A DNA stretch of 33,016 bases. Origin: a bacterium. GTDB taxonomy: Bacteria; Patescibacteriota; Dojkabacteria; JAKAPS01; JAJZLI01. The stretch spans positions 1-33,016 of the forward strand of contig JAKAWT010000002.1 of NCBI GenBank assembly GCA_021816845.1. The letters run 5' to 3'. The notes under the pieces are model-generated. The model had not been told where the DNA came from. It was given only the letters and a program-made list of their open reading frames with translations, and ran no database searches. The translations under genes were made by a program, and so were the position numbers. Numbering within the stretch: the stretch's first letter is position 1; every line of letters begins with the position of its first letter. Shown here piece after piece: positions 15,493 through 23,293 of the stretch.

Positions 15493-15526
15493 GGGTGTCT
15501 ATTAGGTACTTTAAAAATTATATATA

Positions 15527-15541
15527 GTATTGTATTGTATT
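15527..15541 (+). repeat. Triple GTATT pentamer upstream of pilB
   Basis: GTATT is repeated three times back to back and ends 9 bases before the pilB ATG, merging with a -10-like TATTAA at 15538-15543. Slippage here could change promoter geometry. The short copy number makes chance possible. Confidence 0.4.
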
Positions 15542-15550
15542 AAAAGAAGT

Positions 15551-17296
15551 ATGGACATATTAGATGTATTAGTAAGTCAATCTAAAATTGACCAAAAAAC
15601 TGCAAATAAGATAAGGATAGATTCTATTACACAGAATAAGGATGTGGATGAGTTGATCTTTAACATGAACATTGTAAATAAAAAAGATTTTTATATAGCA
15701 AAAGCTTCTGTTATTAATATACCCTTTAAAGATCTTACTGGAATAATCATACGCAGAGATATTTTCAACAAAATAAGTATTAATGATATTAAAGATCACA
15801 TGATATTACCATTTGAAGAGGGTAACGGAATATTGTCTGTGGCAATGGCAAATCCATTAGATACCCAATTGATACAATATCTTGAAAGTAAATATAATGC
15901 ACATATAACCCCATATCTTGCAATGCCAGAGGATATTCAAGAGATTGTAAGTACTAATATGTCAGAGCAAATAGAAAGTAAGGTTGTTGAAGACGTTGAA
16001 GCTGCAGGATTAGATTTTGATGTAGAAGATGTTACTGGTAGCATAAATGATTTAGGTAATATGACTGGGGATATAAAGAATGCCCCAATTGTTAAAATTG
16101 TTAATACTGTTTTAGAGTATGCAGTAAAATTTAGAGCATCAGATATACATGTAGAACCAGAGAGAAAAAGATTAAGATTTAGATATAGAATTGATGGTAT
16201 TCTACAAGAAAAATTGTCAATTCCTTTATCTCTAGCTCCTGCAGTAATATCAAGGATAAAAATTCTGTCAAAGTTGAAGATAGATGAGAAAAGAATGCCT
16301 CAAGATGGAAGGTTTTCAATAAAAGTAGAAAAAGAGTTAGTAGATTTAAGAATTTCAACACTACCTATTGTCTACGGTGAGAAAATTGTGATAAGACTTT
16401 TAAGAAAAGGTGGAGGTATACCAAAACTTGAAGAGGTAGGTATTACTGGTGTATCATTTGAAAAATACAAAAAAGGCCTATCTTTAACCAAAGGAATAAT
16501 TCTTATTACTGGTCCTACAGGTTCTGGAAAAACACAAACGTTAGCTGCTTCTCTTGCACAGATTAATAATGATTCAGTTAATATTGAAACACTTGAAGAT
16601 CCAGTTGAAATAGAAATTGATGGAGTGAATCAAGTACAGGTAAATGATGAGGTTGGGCTTACATTTCCTACAGGACTGAGGGCATTTTTAAGGCAAGATC
16701 CTAATATAATAATGGTTGGAGAGATTAGAGATGAAGAAACTGCACGTCTTGCAACACAAGCATCATTAACAGGACATTTAGTTTTATCAACGATCCATAC
16801 AACTTCTGCAGCGGGAGCATTACCAAGGTTACTTGATATGGGTATAGAACCATTCTTAATATCTTCAACAATTGAAATAGTAGTTGCTCAAAGACTAGTT
16901 CGTACAATATGCCAAACTTGCAAGGAAGATTATATTGTAGATAAAGCTGTTGTTGATGAGATTACTAAGGAACTTGAAGGAAGTAATATAGATATATCAA
17001 AGTATATTACTAATTCTTCACAAACAAATAACAGTGTGTTATATTTATCTAGAGGCAAAGGTTGTGATGCGTGTAATAATACTGGATATCTAGGAAGGAT
17101 TGGAATCTTCGAAGTACTTGTAGTGAATGATGCAATAAGAGATTTAATATTGAAAAAAGCATCTACTGATGAAATTGATAAAGTTGCTAGGTCAAATAAT
17201 ATGATGTCTCTAGTGCAGAATGGTTTCTTAAAAGTTCTTGATAAGATTACAACGCTAGAGGAAGTATATAGAGTAGCAAAAGAAGATATAGAATGA
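15551..17296 (+). CDS. pilB: Type IV pilus extension ATPase PilB (GspE family)
   Basis: 581 aa from the ATG at 15551 (the track TTG adds seven codons). A GspE/MshE-like N-terminal domain (about 1-135) precedes the ATPase core: FRASDIHVEPERKRLRFRYRIDG, Walker A GPTGSGKT at about 321-328, Asp-box region ETLEDPVEI, Walker B IIMVGEIRDEETA, and His-box GHLVLSTIHT. The zinc tetracysteine is present as CQTC and CDAC followed by TGYLGRIGIFE. PilB hexamers in the cytoplasm power pilin polymerisation through PilC. It overlaps pilT by 4 bases (ATGA) and heads the pilus locus. Confidence 0.96.
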   Translation: MDILDVLVSQSKIDQKTANKIRIDSITQNKDVDELIFNMNIVNKKDFYIAKASVINIPFKDLTGIIIRRDIFNKISINDIKDHMILPFEEGNGILSVAMANPLDTQLIQYLESKYNAHITPYLAMPEDIQEIVSTNMSEQIESKVVEDVEAAGLDFDVEDVTGSINDLGNMTGDIKNAPIVKIVNTVLEYAVKFRASDIHVEPERKRLRFRYRIDGILQEKLSIPLSLAPAVISRIKILSKLKIDEKRMPQDGRFSIKVEKELVDLRISTLPIVYGEKIVIRLLRKGGGIPKLEEVGITGVSFEKYKKGLSLTKGIILITGPTGSGKTQTLAASLAQINNDSVNIETLEDPVEIEIDGVNQVQVNDEVGLTFPTGLRAFLRQDPNIIMVGEIRDEETARLATQASLTGHLVLSTIHTTSAAGALPRLLDMGIEPFLISSTIEIVVAQRLVRTICQTCKEDYIVDKAVVDEITKELEGSNIDISKYITNSSQTNNSVLYLSRGKGCDACNNTGYLGRIGIFEVLVVNDAIRDLILKKASTDEIDKVARSNNMMSLVQNGFLKVLDKITTLEEVYRVAKEDIE

Positions 17297-18357
17297 AGAT
17301 AGAAGAATTATTAAAATATACTATACAAAGATCAGCTTCTGATCTTCATCTAGTTGTAGATTATCCCCCACTTTTGAGAGTAGATGGCATCCTTGTGCAG
17401 GCTGCTAATTTTACTATTGAAGATGAATATATGAAACAAGTGGTAGATGAGATATTATCTGACTCTCAAAAAGAATTTTTGGATGTTAACAAAGAGATTG
17501 ATCTATCATATGAATATGTTGATACACATGATAGATTTAGGATTAATGTATTCCATCAGAAGGGCCATTTATCAATAGCATTTAGACTAATACCTAGTAA
17601 AATAAGAACTATAGAAGAATTATTTATCCCTGATGTCATACATTCATTTACAAAAATACCTCAGGGTTTGGTTCTAGTGACAGGACCTACTGGACATGGT
17701 AAATCTACCACTTTAGCTGCTATGGTACAAGAGATTAATGTAAGAGACCCTAAGCATATTATTACTGTTGAAGATCCTATTGAATATGTCTATCCAAAAG
17801 GTAAATCATTAGTTGAACAAAGGGAGGTTGGTGAAGATACTCACTCTTGGGATATATCATTAAGAAGTGCACTGAGGGAGGATCCTGATGTTGTATTAAT
17901 TGGAGAAATGAGGGATTTTGAGACCATAGCTTCTGCTATAACTATTGCAGAAACAGGCCATCTGGTTTTTGCAACTTTACATACTAATTCTGCCGCACAA
18001 ACAATAGATAGGATTGTAGATGTATTTCCTGATGTGCAGCAAGCACAAATAAGAATACAACTTGCAGATATATTAGAGGGTATAGTCTCTCAAAGACTTA
18101 TTCCAACTATCGGAGGAGGAAGGAGAGTAGTTACTGAAATATTGATTGCCACCAGTGCAGTTAGAAATATGGTAAGGGAAGGTAAAACATATCAGCTTGA
18201 TAGTGTTATACAAACAAGTGGTGATGTAGGAATGGTATCATTAGATAAATCTTTAGTGGCACTTGTTCGAGAAGGTAAAATTACTATTGATGATGCTCAA
18301 GCTCATTCATCTCATCCAGATGAGCTTTTAAGATTATTTAGAGGGAGAAATGTTTAA
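17293..18357 (+). CDS. pilT: Type IV pilus retraction ATPase PilT
   Basis: 354 aa. ASDLHLVVDYPPLLRVDG is the typical PilT N-terminus; Walker A is GPTGHGKS at about 131-138, Walker B is VVLIGEMRDFETI, the His box is TGHLVFATLHTNSA, and the AIRNLIRE retraction motif appears as AVRNMVREGK. It lacks the zinc tetracysteine, separating it from PilB. Retraction allows twitching, host-cell approach or DNA uptake. Its start overlaps the pilB stop, and pilC follows 2 bases later, so extension and retraction motors are made together. Confidence 0.96.
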   Translation: MKIEELLKYTIQRSASDLHLVVDYPPLLRVDGILVQAANFTIEDEYMKQVVDEILSDSQKEFLDVNKEIDLSYEYVDTHDRFRINVFHQKGHLSIAFRLIPSKIRTIEELFIPDVIHSFTKIPQGLVLVTGPTGHGKSTTLAAMVQEINVRDPKHIITVEDPIEYVYPKGKSLVEQREVGEDTHSWDISLRSALREDPDVVLIGEMRDFETIASAITIAETGHLVFATLHTNSAAQTIDRIVDVFPDVQQAQIRIQLADILEGIVSQRLIPTIGGGRRVVTEILIATSAVRNMVREGKTYQLDSVIQTSGDVGMVSLDKSLVALVREGKITIDDAQAHSSHPDELLRLFRGRNV

Positions 18358-18359
18358 CT

Positions 18360-19571
18360 ATGTCAACTTTTAAATATACTGCAACAAATCCTAATGGTAA
18401 TATTGTTAGCGGAGAATTTGAGGCTACAGATCGTGATCAGGTAGCAAAAATGATAATAGATCAAGGGTTAAGCCCCTTAAAAATAACTGGTAAAACAAAT
18501 ATAAAATTTGGTAACCTTAATAATATAAACATTGGTAAGGTACCAATGAAAGATAGGGTTATTTTTTTAAGGCAATTGGCAGTTTTGATCTCTGCTGGTA
18601 TACCTATAGTTGAAGCAATTAATATATCTCAAGCTCAAGTAAGTAATCAAGGATTAAAAAAAGTATTAGGACAAGTAGGTGCAGCTATAGAATCAGGCAA
18701 AAACCTTGCAGACTCATTTAAAGAACATTCTACCCTCTTTGATGATATGCAAATACAGCTCTTAAAAACTGCAGAAGCTTCTGGGTCTTTGGATTTTATA
18801 CTGGAAAGGATAGCAACGGAAACAGAATCAAAGTCAGCATTAATATCCAAATTCAGAGGGGCTATGATATACCCTATTCTTGTAATTTGTGCAGCAATAG
18901 TTGTTGTCGCTCTTGTTTTAACCCAAATGATACCACCTATGAAACATCTGTATCAAAGTTTTAACGCTACTCTACCATGGCCTACATTGTTCCTCATAAA
19001 CTTAAGTAGTTTTGTTACAACTTACTATTTATTTATTATTATTGCAGTAATTATTGTTGTTTTAGCATTCATTATTTATAGAAGATCAACTCAAGGACGT
19101 AGGGTTACAGACGCCCTAACCTTAAAAATCCCTCTATTTGGAGGTTTAATCCAAAAAATAGAAATAATAAATTTTGGTAAAACTTTCCTTTTACTTATAA
19201 AAGCAGGTGTGCCAATCGTTACTGGATTAAATATGATTGCAGACTCAATGCCCAATGTAATATTCAGAACAAGTATTAAAGAGATAGCAGATGAAGTTGA
19301 AAAGGGTAAATCTATGGCTTTGGTAATGTCAAAGTACCCTGTATTCCCTAGTTTACTATGGAGAATGATTGCAATTGGTGAGGAGACTGGAAAAATGGAG
19401 GAAGTTGTCTCTAAAGTTATTCAGTATTATGAAACAGAGACCGAAGATATGATTGAGAATTTATCAAAATTGATTGAACCTATTATAACAATTATACTTG
19501 GTGTTGTTGTAGGATTCATAGGTATAGCAGTATATTTACCAATCTATACTCTTGGAAACGTTATTAAATAA
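18360..19571 (+). CDS. pilC: Type IV pilus inner-membrane platform protein PilC (GspF family)
   Basis: 403 aa. A short N-terminal domain (FKYTATNPNGNIVSGEFEA) precedes two repeated T2SSF domains: DRVIFLRQLAVLISAGIPIVEAI and INFGKTFLLLIKAGVPIVTGLNMI mark their beginnings, each followed by a GxxLADSF/GKSMALVM segment. Three membrane helices are visible, two flanking the middle (about 170-240) and one at the C-terminus (IITIILGVVVGFIGIAVY). PilC couples PilB/PilT rotation to the pilin pool. It is the last gene before the pilin promoter. Confidence 0.95.
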   Translation: MSTFKYTATNPNGNIVSGEFEATDRDQVAKMIIDQGLSPLKITGKTNIKFGNLNNINIGKVPMKDRVIFLRQLAVLISAGIPIVEAINISQAQVSNQGLKKVLGQVGAAIESGKNLADSFKEHSTLFDDMQIQLLKTAEASGSLDFILERIATETESKSALISKFRGAMIYPILVICAAIVVVALVLTQMIPPMKHLYQSFNATLPWPTLFLINLSSFVTTYYLFIIIAVIIVVLAFIIYRRSTQGRRVTDALTLKIPLFGGLIQKIEIINFGKTFLLLIKAGVPIVTGLNMIADSMPNVIFRTSIKEIADEVEKGKSMALVMSKYPVFPSLLWRMIAIGEETGKMEEVVSKVIQYYETETEDMIENLSKLIEPIITIILGVVVGFIGIAVYLPIYTLGNVIK

Positions 19572-19630
19572 GTATAATTCCACTATATATTGTATTTTTT
19601 GCTAATATTTGTATACTTAATATAAGTTTA

Positions 19631-19636
19631 TATAAT
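19631..19636 (+). promoter_or_regulatory. -10 of the major-type prepilin gene
   Basis: TATAAT lies 15 bases before the ATG at 19652 within an 80-base gap after pilC; TTGTAT at 19609-19614 is a possible weak -35 (16-bp spacing). A separate promoter plus the downstream hairpin would let the pilin be expressed independently of the motor genes. Confidence 0.4.
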
Positions 19637-19651
19637 TTTTATTAATTTATT

Positions 19652-20278
19652 ATGAATAGAATAAAACAATTAAATTCAAAAGGAATATGGAACCAAGGTT
19701 TTACTTTAGTTGAGCTTTTGATTGTTATGGCAATTATAGGTATATTAATTGCTATTGCAATTATAGGTCTTGGCGCAGCTCAGGCTGATGCAAGGAACTC
19801 TGCAAGACAGACAGCAGTTAAAGGGCTTTCTGGTTTACTAGAGACATATTATGGAACAGGGCAAACATATCCTTATTCTGTAGGTATGCAGACTAACGGG
19901 GATGTTGTCTTTGCTTCACCTTTCCCTGGTATTAATCCTTATGTTACAGACTCTAGCCTTTGTAGCCCAACAATAGTTCCTAACCAATCAACGTTAAGTA
20001 ATTCTGGTAGTGGATATTCTTGTACTGCAGTTAGTACAAATCCAGGATTTGGTTATACTAGTGGTACTTCAGGTAATAGTAATACTCATTATTTCTATAT
20101 ACCATTCCATAATGGATCAGTTGCCTTATCAAATGATCAAACTATTACTGGGTATGTAGTTGGAGCATGTTTAGAGAATGGAGGTATATTCCCTTACACT
20201 GCAAACGGTAGTAATTCTCCTTATTCTTTAAATAATAATACTTTAACATCAGGTACTGTAAGCCTTACATGCAACTAA
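19652..20278 (+). CDS. pilA: Type IV prepilin, probable major pilin
   Basis: 208 aa. A 16-residue leader ending in QG is followed by FTLVELLIVMAIIGILIAIAI, the class III signal: PilD should cut after the Gly and methylate the Phe, and Glu5 of the mature helix is present. The globular part is rich in Ser, Gly, Asn, Thr and Tyr and has four cysteines (LCSP, YSCTA, GACLEN, LTCN) that can make two disulfides. Of the four prepilins here it is the only one with its own promoter and terminator, which is why I call it the major pilin; the symbol is by role. Confidence 0.8.
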   Translation: MNRIKQLNSKGIWNQGFTLVELLIVMAIIGILIAIAIIGLGAAQADARNSARQTAVKGLSGLLETYYGTGQTYPYSVGMQTNGDVVFASPFPGINPYVTDSSLCSPTIVPNQSTLSNSGSGYSCTAVSTNPGFGYTSGTSGNSNTHYFYIPFHNGSVALSNDQTITGYVVGACLENGGIFPYTANGSNSPYSLNNNTLTSGTVSLTCN

Positions 20279-20308
20279 AAATCTGATAAAGTATTTACTA
20301 TAAATGAG

Positions 20309-20336
20309 GAACCTCTATAAAAAGAGGTTCTTTGTT
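20309..20336 (+). terminator. Terminator after the prepilin gene
   Basis: GAACCTCT (20309-20316) pairs perfectly with AGAGGTTC (20323-20330) around loop ATAAAA, followed by TTTGTTT. The 8-bp stem with GC pairs and the T-rich tail fit an intrinsic terminator ending pilA transcription before pilD. Confidence 0.75.
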
Positions 20337-20349
20337 TACTTATACTATT

Positions 20350-20358
20350 TGATATGAT
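20350..20358 (+). promoter_or_regulatory. Extended -10 upstream of pilD
   Basis: TGATATGAT (TGn plus TATGAT, five of six) lies 11 bases before the ATG at 20370, giving a predicted leader of about 5 nt. It restarts transcription after the pilA terminator for the minor-pilin operon. Confidence 0.4.
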
Positions 20359-20369
20359 ATCTTTTAAGT

Positions 20370-21188
20370 ATGTTGGTATTTATTATATACTTATTGATTT
20401 TTACATTCTTATTGGGAGCAGCTATAGGTAGTTTTATAAACGCATCTTGCTACAGGGTACATGAACATCTAAACATAAAAACAGGAAGATCTATGTGTCC
20501 TTTGTGTAAACATAAACTTTCTTTCTTCGATCTAATACCTATATTTAGTTTTATATTTCTTAAAGGTAAGTGTAGGTATTGTAAAGAAAAGATATCCTAT
20601 CAATACATAATTATTGAAGTTCTTACAGGTGTTATTTTTGTATTATATTTTTATTTTTTTGGTATCATACAGGTTTTATACCCTACTCCGCTTAATATAA
20701 TCCAATTGGTTTTCTATATATTTATAATAATATCATTTATATATATAGCTTTATATGATTTTTTATATCTAGAAATCTCAAATAAACTTATGGTTGTTAT
20801 CTCTGTGGTCACAGTTATTTACCTATTACTGTTATATTTTATGGGATTTACATCTATATCATATATTTTTATGCATATATATACTGCAGTTATTGTAGGA
20901 GCAGTATTTCTTCTTTTAATTATTATAACTCGTGGAAGTGGCATGGGAGGTGGTGACATGAAACTTGCTTTTGTTATGGGGTTAATATTAGGTTTCCCTT
21001 CAATACTATTTGTACTTTTCTTATCATTTGTTTTAGGAGCATTAGTTGGTATAACACTTATAATTACTAAAGCAAAGAGTTTAAAATCGACTATACCCTT
21101 TGCACCATTCTTAGCTTGTAGTATTATATTTTATATAATATTCAATCAGTATATATTACATTTTCTAAATTATTTTTATTTATTATAA
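20370..21188 (+). CDS. pilD: Prepilin peptidase/N-methyltransferase PilD
   Basis: 272 aa with about seven or eight membrane helices. The N-terminal methylase part has GSFINASCYRVHEH and the zinc tetracysteine CPLCKHKLSFFDLIPIFSF...CRYCKEKISYQY. The aspartyl peptidase part has the first catalytic Asp in ALYDFLYLEISNKL and the second in GMGGGDMKLAF (GxGD motif). It removes leaders from the four prepilins encoded here and methylates their first residue at the inner membrane. Its stop overlaps the next start by one base (TAATG). Confidence 0.95.
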   Translation: MLVFIIYLLIFTFLLGAAIGSFINASCYRVHEHLNIKTGRSMCPLCKHKLSFFDLIPIFSFIFLKGKCRYCKEKISYQYIIIEVLTGVIFVLYFYFFGIIQVLYPTPLNIIQLVFYIFIIISFIYIALYDFLYLEISNKLMVVISVVTVIYLLLLYFMGFTSISYIFMHIYTAVIVGAVFLLLIIITRGSGMGGGDMKLAFVMGLILGFPSILFVLFLSFVLGALVGITLIITKAKSLKSTIPFAPFLACSIIFYIIFNQYILHFLNYFYLL

Positions 21189-21961
21189 TGAATTTAGACA
21201 GTAAGAATAAAATAAACAGGATTAGGGGGTTTACTTTGATTGAGCTCCTAATTGTAATGGCTATTTCTGTTATATTAATAATGTTGGTATTATTTGGTAC
21301 AAAAGGACTCCAATCCCAGGCAGTATTATCAAGTTCTGTATCCAACTTTATCTCAAGACTAAGTTATATAAAAGAGGAAGCTGTATCCGGAGTTACATCT
21401 TTTTATCGTGAAAGTGTACCTATAGATCCTACAACAGGATTGAGTGAGAATTGGGTATATGGTTTTTATATAATACCGGCTACAAGTAGTACTAGTATAT
21501 GTACTACTAATTGTCCTGGATATGATGTTGTTATGGCAGTTAAAAATGTTCAACCACCATGTCAGGATCAAAATAGTAATAATTCTCCAACGTTTGATAA
21601 CTCAATTCCACCACAGAATAATTCGCTATATAATAATTACCCTTCAGGTGATACCTATAGTGGCTCTGTCACCCCCCTTAATAAGTGTCTAGGAGGAAGT
21701 ATTACTCCTTCAAATGCAACATATTATCATGCCTTGTCTCCAGGTGTTACAATGTCCTCTAATGGAAATTTTCCTTTATTTGAGGAAGTATCTGGTAATA
21801 TATATATATATTCTGAAAGTCATCCATATAGCATCATAAGTTCTCCTAGTACAGGTAGTAATGCCTCTTTTATAATGAAATATACTAATTCTTCTGATAC
21901 TGTTACTATATATGATACTTATAGTAGTAACGCAAATAGTGTAGTTCAGACAACACAGTAA
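21188..21961 (+). CDS. Minor prepilin 1 (GspH/FimT-like)
   Basis: 257 aa. Leader ends IRG, then FTLIELLIVMAISVILIMLVLFG, a full class III prepilin signal. The region SSSVSNFISRLSYIKEEAVSG resembles the helix after the membrane segment in GspH/FimT pseudopilins. The globular part is Ser/Asn/Pro-rich with four cysteines in the first two thirds (SICTTNCPG, PPCQD, NKCLGG). Minor pilins prime assembly or sit at the tip. It is coupled to pilD by a one-base overlap and followed 2 bases later by the next prepilin. Confidence 0.82.
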   Translation: MNLDSKNKINRIRGFTLIELLIVMAISVILIMLVLFGTKGLQSQAVLSSSVSNFISRLSYIKEEAVSGVTSFYRESVPIDPTTGLSENWVYGFYIIPATSSTSICTTNCPGYDVVMAVKNVQPPCQDQNSNNSPTFDNSIPPQNNSLYNNYPSGDTYSGSVTPLNKCLGGSITPSNATYYHALSPGVTMSSNGNFPLFEEVSGNIYIYSESHPYSIISSPSTGSNASFIMKYTNSSDTVTIYDTYSSNANSVVQTTQ

Positions 21962-21963
21962 AT

Positions 21964-22581
21964 ATGATTCAAAAGAGTCTTTTTAAATATATTAAATATT
22001 CAAATCCAGTTAATTTGGATTTATCAAATAATAAAAATCTGAATAAATCCAAGGGATTTACTCTAATAGAGACTCTGGTGGCTATGGTATTCATGTCTTT
22101 TATATTAATGGCGGTATTATATGCTGAATCACTTGCAATCCATCAGAGTTATCAAAATGAGGCTAGTATGGTTGCACAACAAGTATTGTCCTATGAAATG
22201 TCATATGCTCATGTGTGGGCTAATGAAGGAAATATATCATGGACTCAAAATGAAGGCATATCTTGTAGTGCCGCAAATTCTAACTCTCAGAATTGTCTAC
22301 ATATAGCAAATGCACTAAATGTTGTTGGTGCTACTGCAAATCAACTAGCTCTATTTAGTGAACCTCAAAATATGGAAATACTTTTATATTCTCAACCAAT
22401 AGGAGCCTCTTTGAGTTCATGTGATCAATCAACAATAATAGGATATGTGTTCTGGAATTTTAATAATGGGGGATCTTCACAGGCAATACCTGCATCCCTA
22501 CCTTGGATGGGAGGATATCCTAAGGGGAATTTTAATCAATATTTAAGTTCTACTAAGATTATTACTGGAAAGTCATGTTAA
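21964..22581 (+). CDS. Minor prepilin 2 (PilV/GspI-like)
   Basis: 205 aa. An unusually long leader (about 31 residues, Asn/Lys-rich) ends KSKG, followed by FTLIETLVAMVFMSFILMAVL; the Thr after Glu5 resembles PilV/GspI proteins. Cysteines at ISCSAAN, QNCLHI, SSCDQS and the C-terminal GKSC could form two disulfides. It ends inside the next gene (7-base overlap), consistent with coordinated expression of a tip complex. Confidence 0.82.
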   Translation: MIQKSLFKYIKYSNPVNLDLSNNKNLNKSKGFTLIETLVAMVFMSFILMAVLYAESLAIHQSYQNEASMVAQQVLSYEMSYAHVWANEGNISWTQNEGISCSAANSNSQNCLHIANALNVVGATANQLALFSEPQNMEILLYSQPIGASLSSCDQSTIIGYVFWNFNNGGSSQAIPASLPWMGGYPKGNFNQYLSSTKIITGKSC

Positions 22582-23234
22582 AGAATATAAAGCATAATAA
22601 GATAATTTGGTATATACGTAATATAAAAAGGGGTTTTACCTTAATAGAGCTATTAGTGGTGATGGCGATATTTTCTTTCCTAATTTTGGTATTAATGTCT
22701 TCTTTTACCAACACATATGCATACATAACAGATTTGAATACACAGTCTCATGTTGAGAATCAAATACAATATGCAATGAGTTATCTAAAAAAAATTATTA
22801 GGAATGGAGCTACTGTTAATCTTACTAATGTAAATTCAGGTATATGTAACCCTAATCCTCCCCAAGGATCTGTCATACTTTGTAGCTTATCAGGACCTCT
22901 TATAGTGAAGAACCAGCAAGGTCAGATTATTGCTACAATTGCTTTAAATACATCATCATCCTCTTTGGGACAGAAAATTGGAGGCTATATCACTTATAAC
23001 GGTAATAATGTAACAAATTCCAATAATATAGATATACAAGCTTTAAATTTTTACTACTATAACTATAACTATACTGGTACACCTCAAGGGTCAAATTCCA
23101 ATGTCTATATTGCCCCTTATGTAACTATTTTGATCAAAGGTTGTACTCTAAACACATTCCAATTCTATGGACAAAAAGTTTGCATGAATTTAATCTCTAG
23201 TGCAACTTTAGAAAATTACGTCTATTCCAATTAA
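22575..23234 (+). CDS. Minor prepilin 3 (PilW/GspJ-like)
   Basis: 219 aa. Leader ends IKRG, then FTLIELLVVMAIFSFLILVLMSSF. The following segment HVENQIQYAMSYLKKIIRNG resembles the post-helix region of PilW/GspJ proteins. Cysteines occur at GICNPN, ILCSLSG, KGCTLN and KVCMNL. Its start lies inside the preceding gene (7-base overlap). Together with the previous two it makes the usual H/I/J-like minor-pilin trio; a GspK/PilX partner is not obvious. Confidence 0.82.
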   Translation: MLKNIKHNKIIWYIRNIKRGFTLIELLVVMAIFSFLILVLMSSFTNTYAYITDLNTQSHVENQIQYAMSYLKKIIRNGATVNLTNVNSGICNPNPPQGSVILCSLSGPLIVKNQQGQIIATIALNTSSSSLGQKIGGYITYNGNNVTNSNNIDIQALNFYYYNYNYTGTPQGSNSNVYIAPYVTILIKGCTLNTFQFYGQKVCMNLISSATLENYVYSN

Positions 23235-23277
23235 ATCCTCTTGTTATATAAATATATTGCAATTTATAATAAATTTG

Positions 23278-23283
23278 TATAAT
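23278..23283 (+). promoter_or_regulatory. -10 upstream of the 631-aa surface protein gene
   Basis: TATAAT preceded by TTG ends 10 bases before the ATG at 23294, so the leader would be about 4 nt. The 59-base gap is the longest in the block from pilD to pilO, which supports a promoter here. Confidence 0.4.
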
Positions 23284-23293
23284 AATGATATAA

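Noticed and set aside
15530-15550. TTG start for pilB given by the ORF track (and similarly TTG starts at 1496, 6906, 8266 and 15492)
   Set aside because: In each case an ATG lies slightly downstream at the family's usual N-terminus or just after a promoter element; the TTG extensions add no conserved residues.
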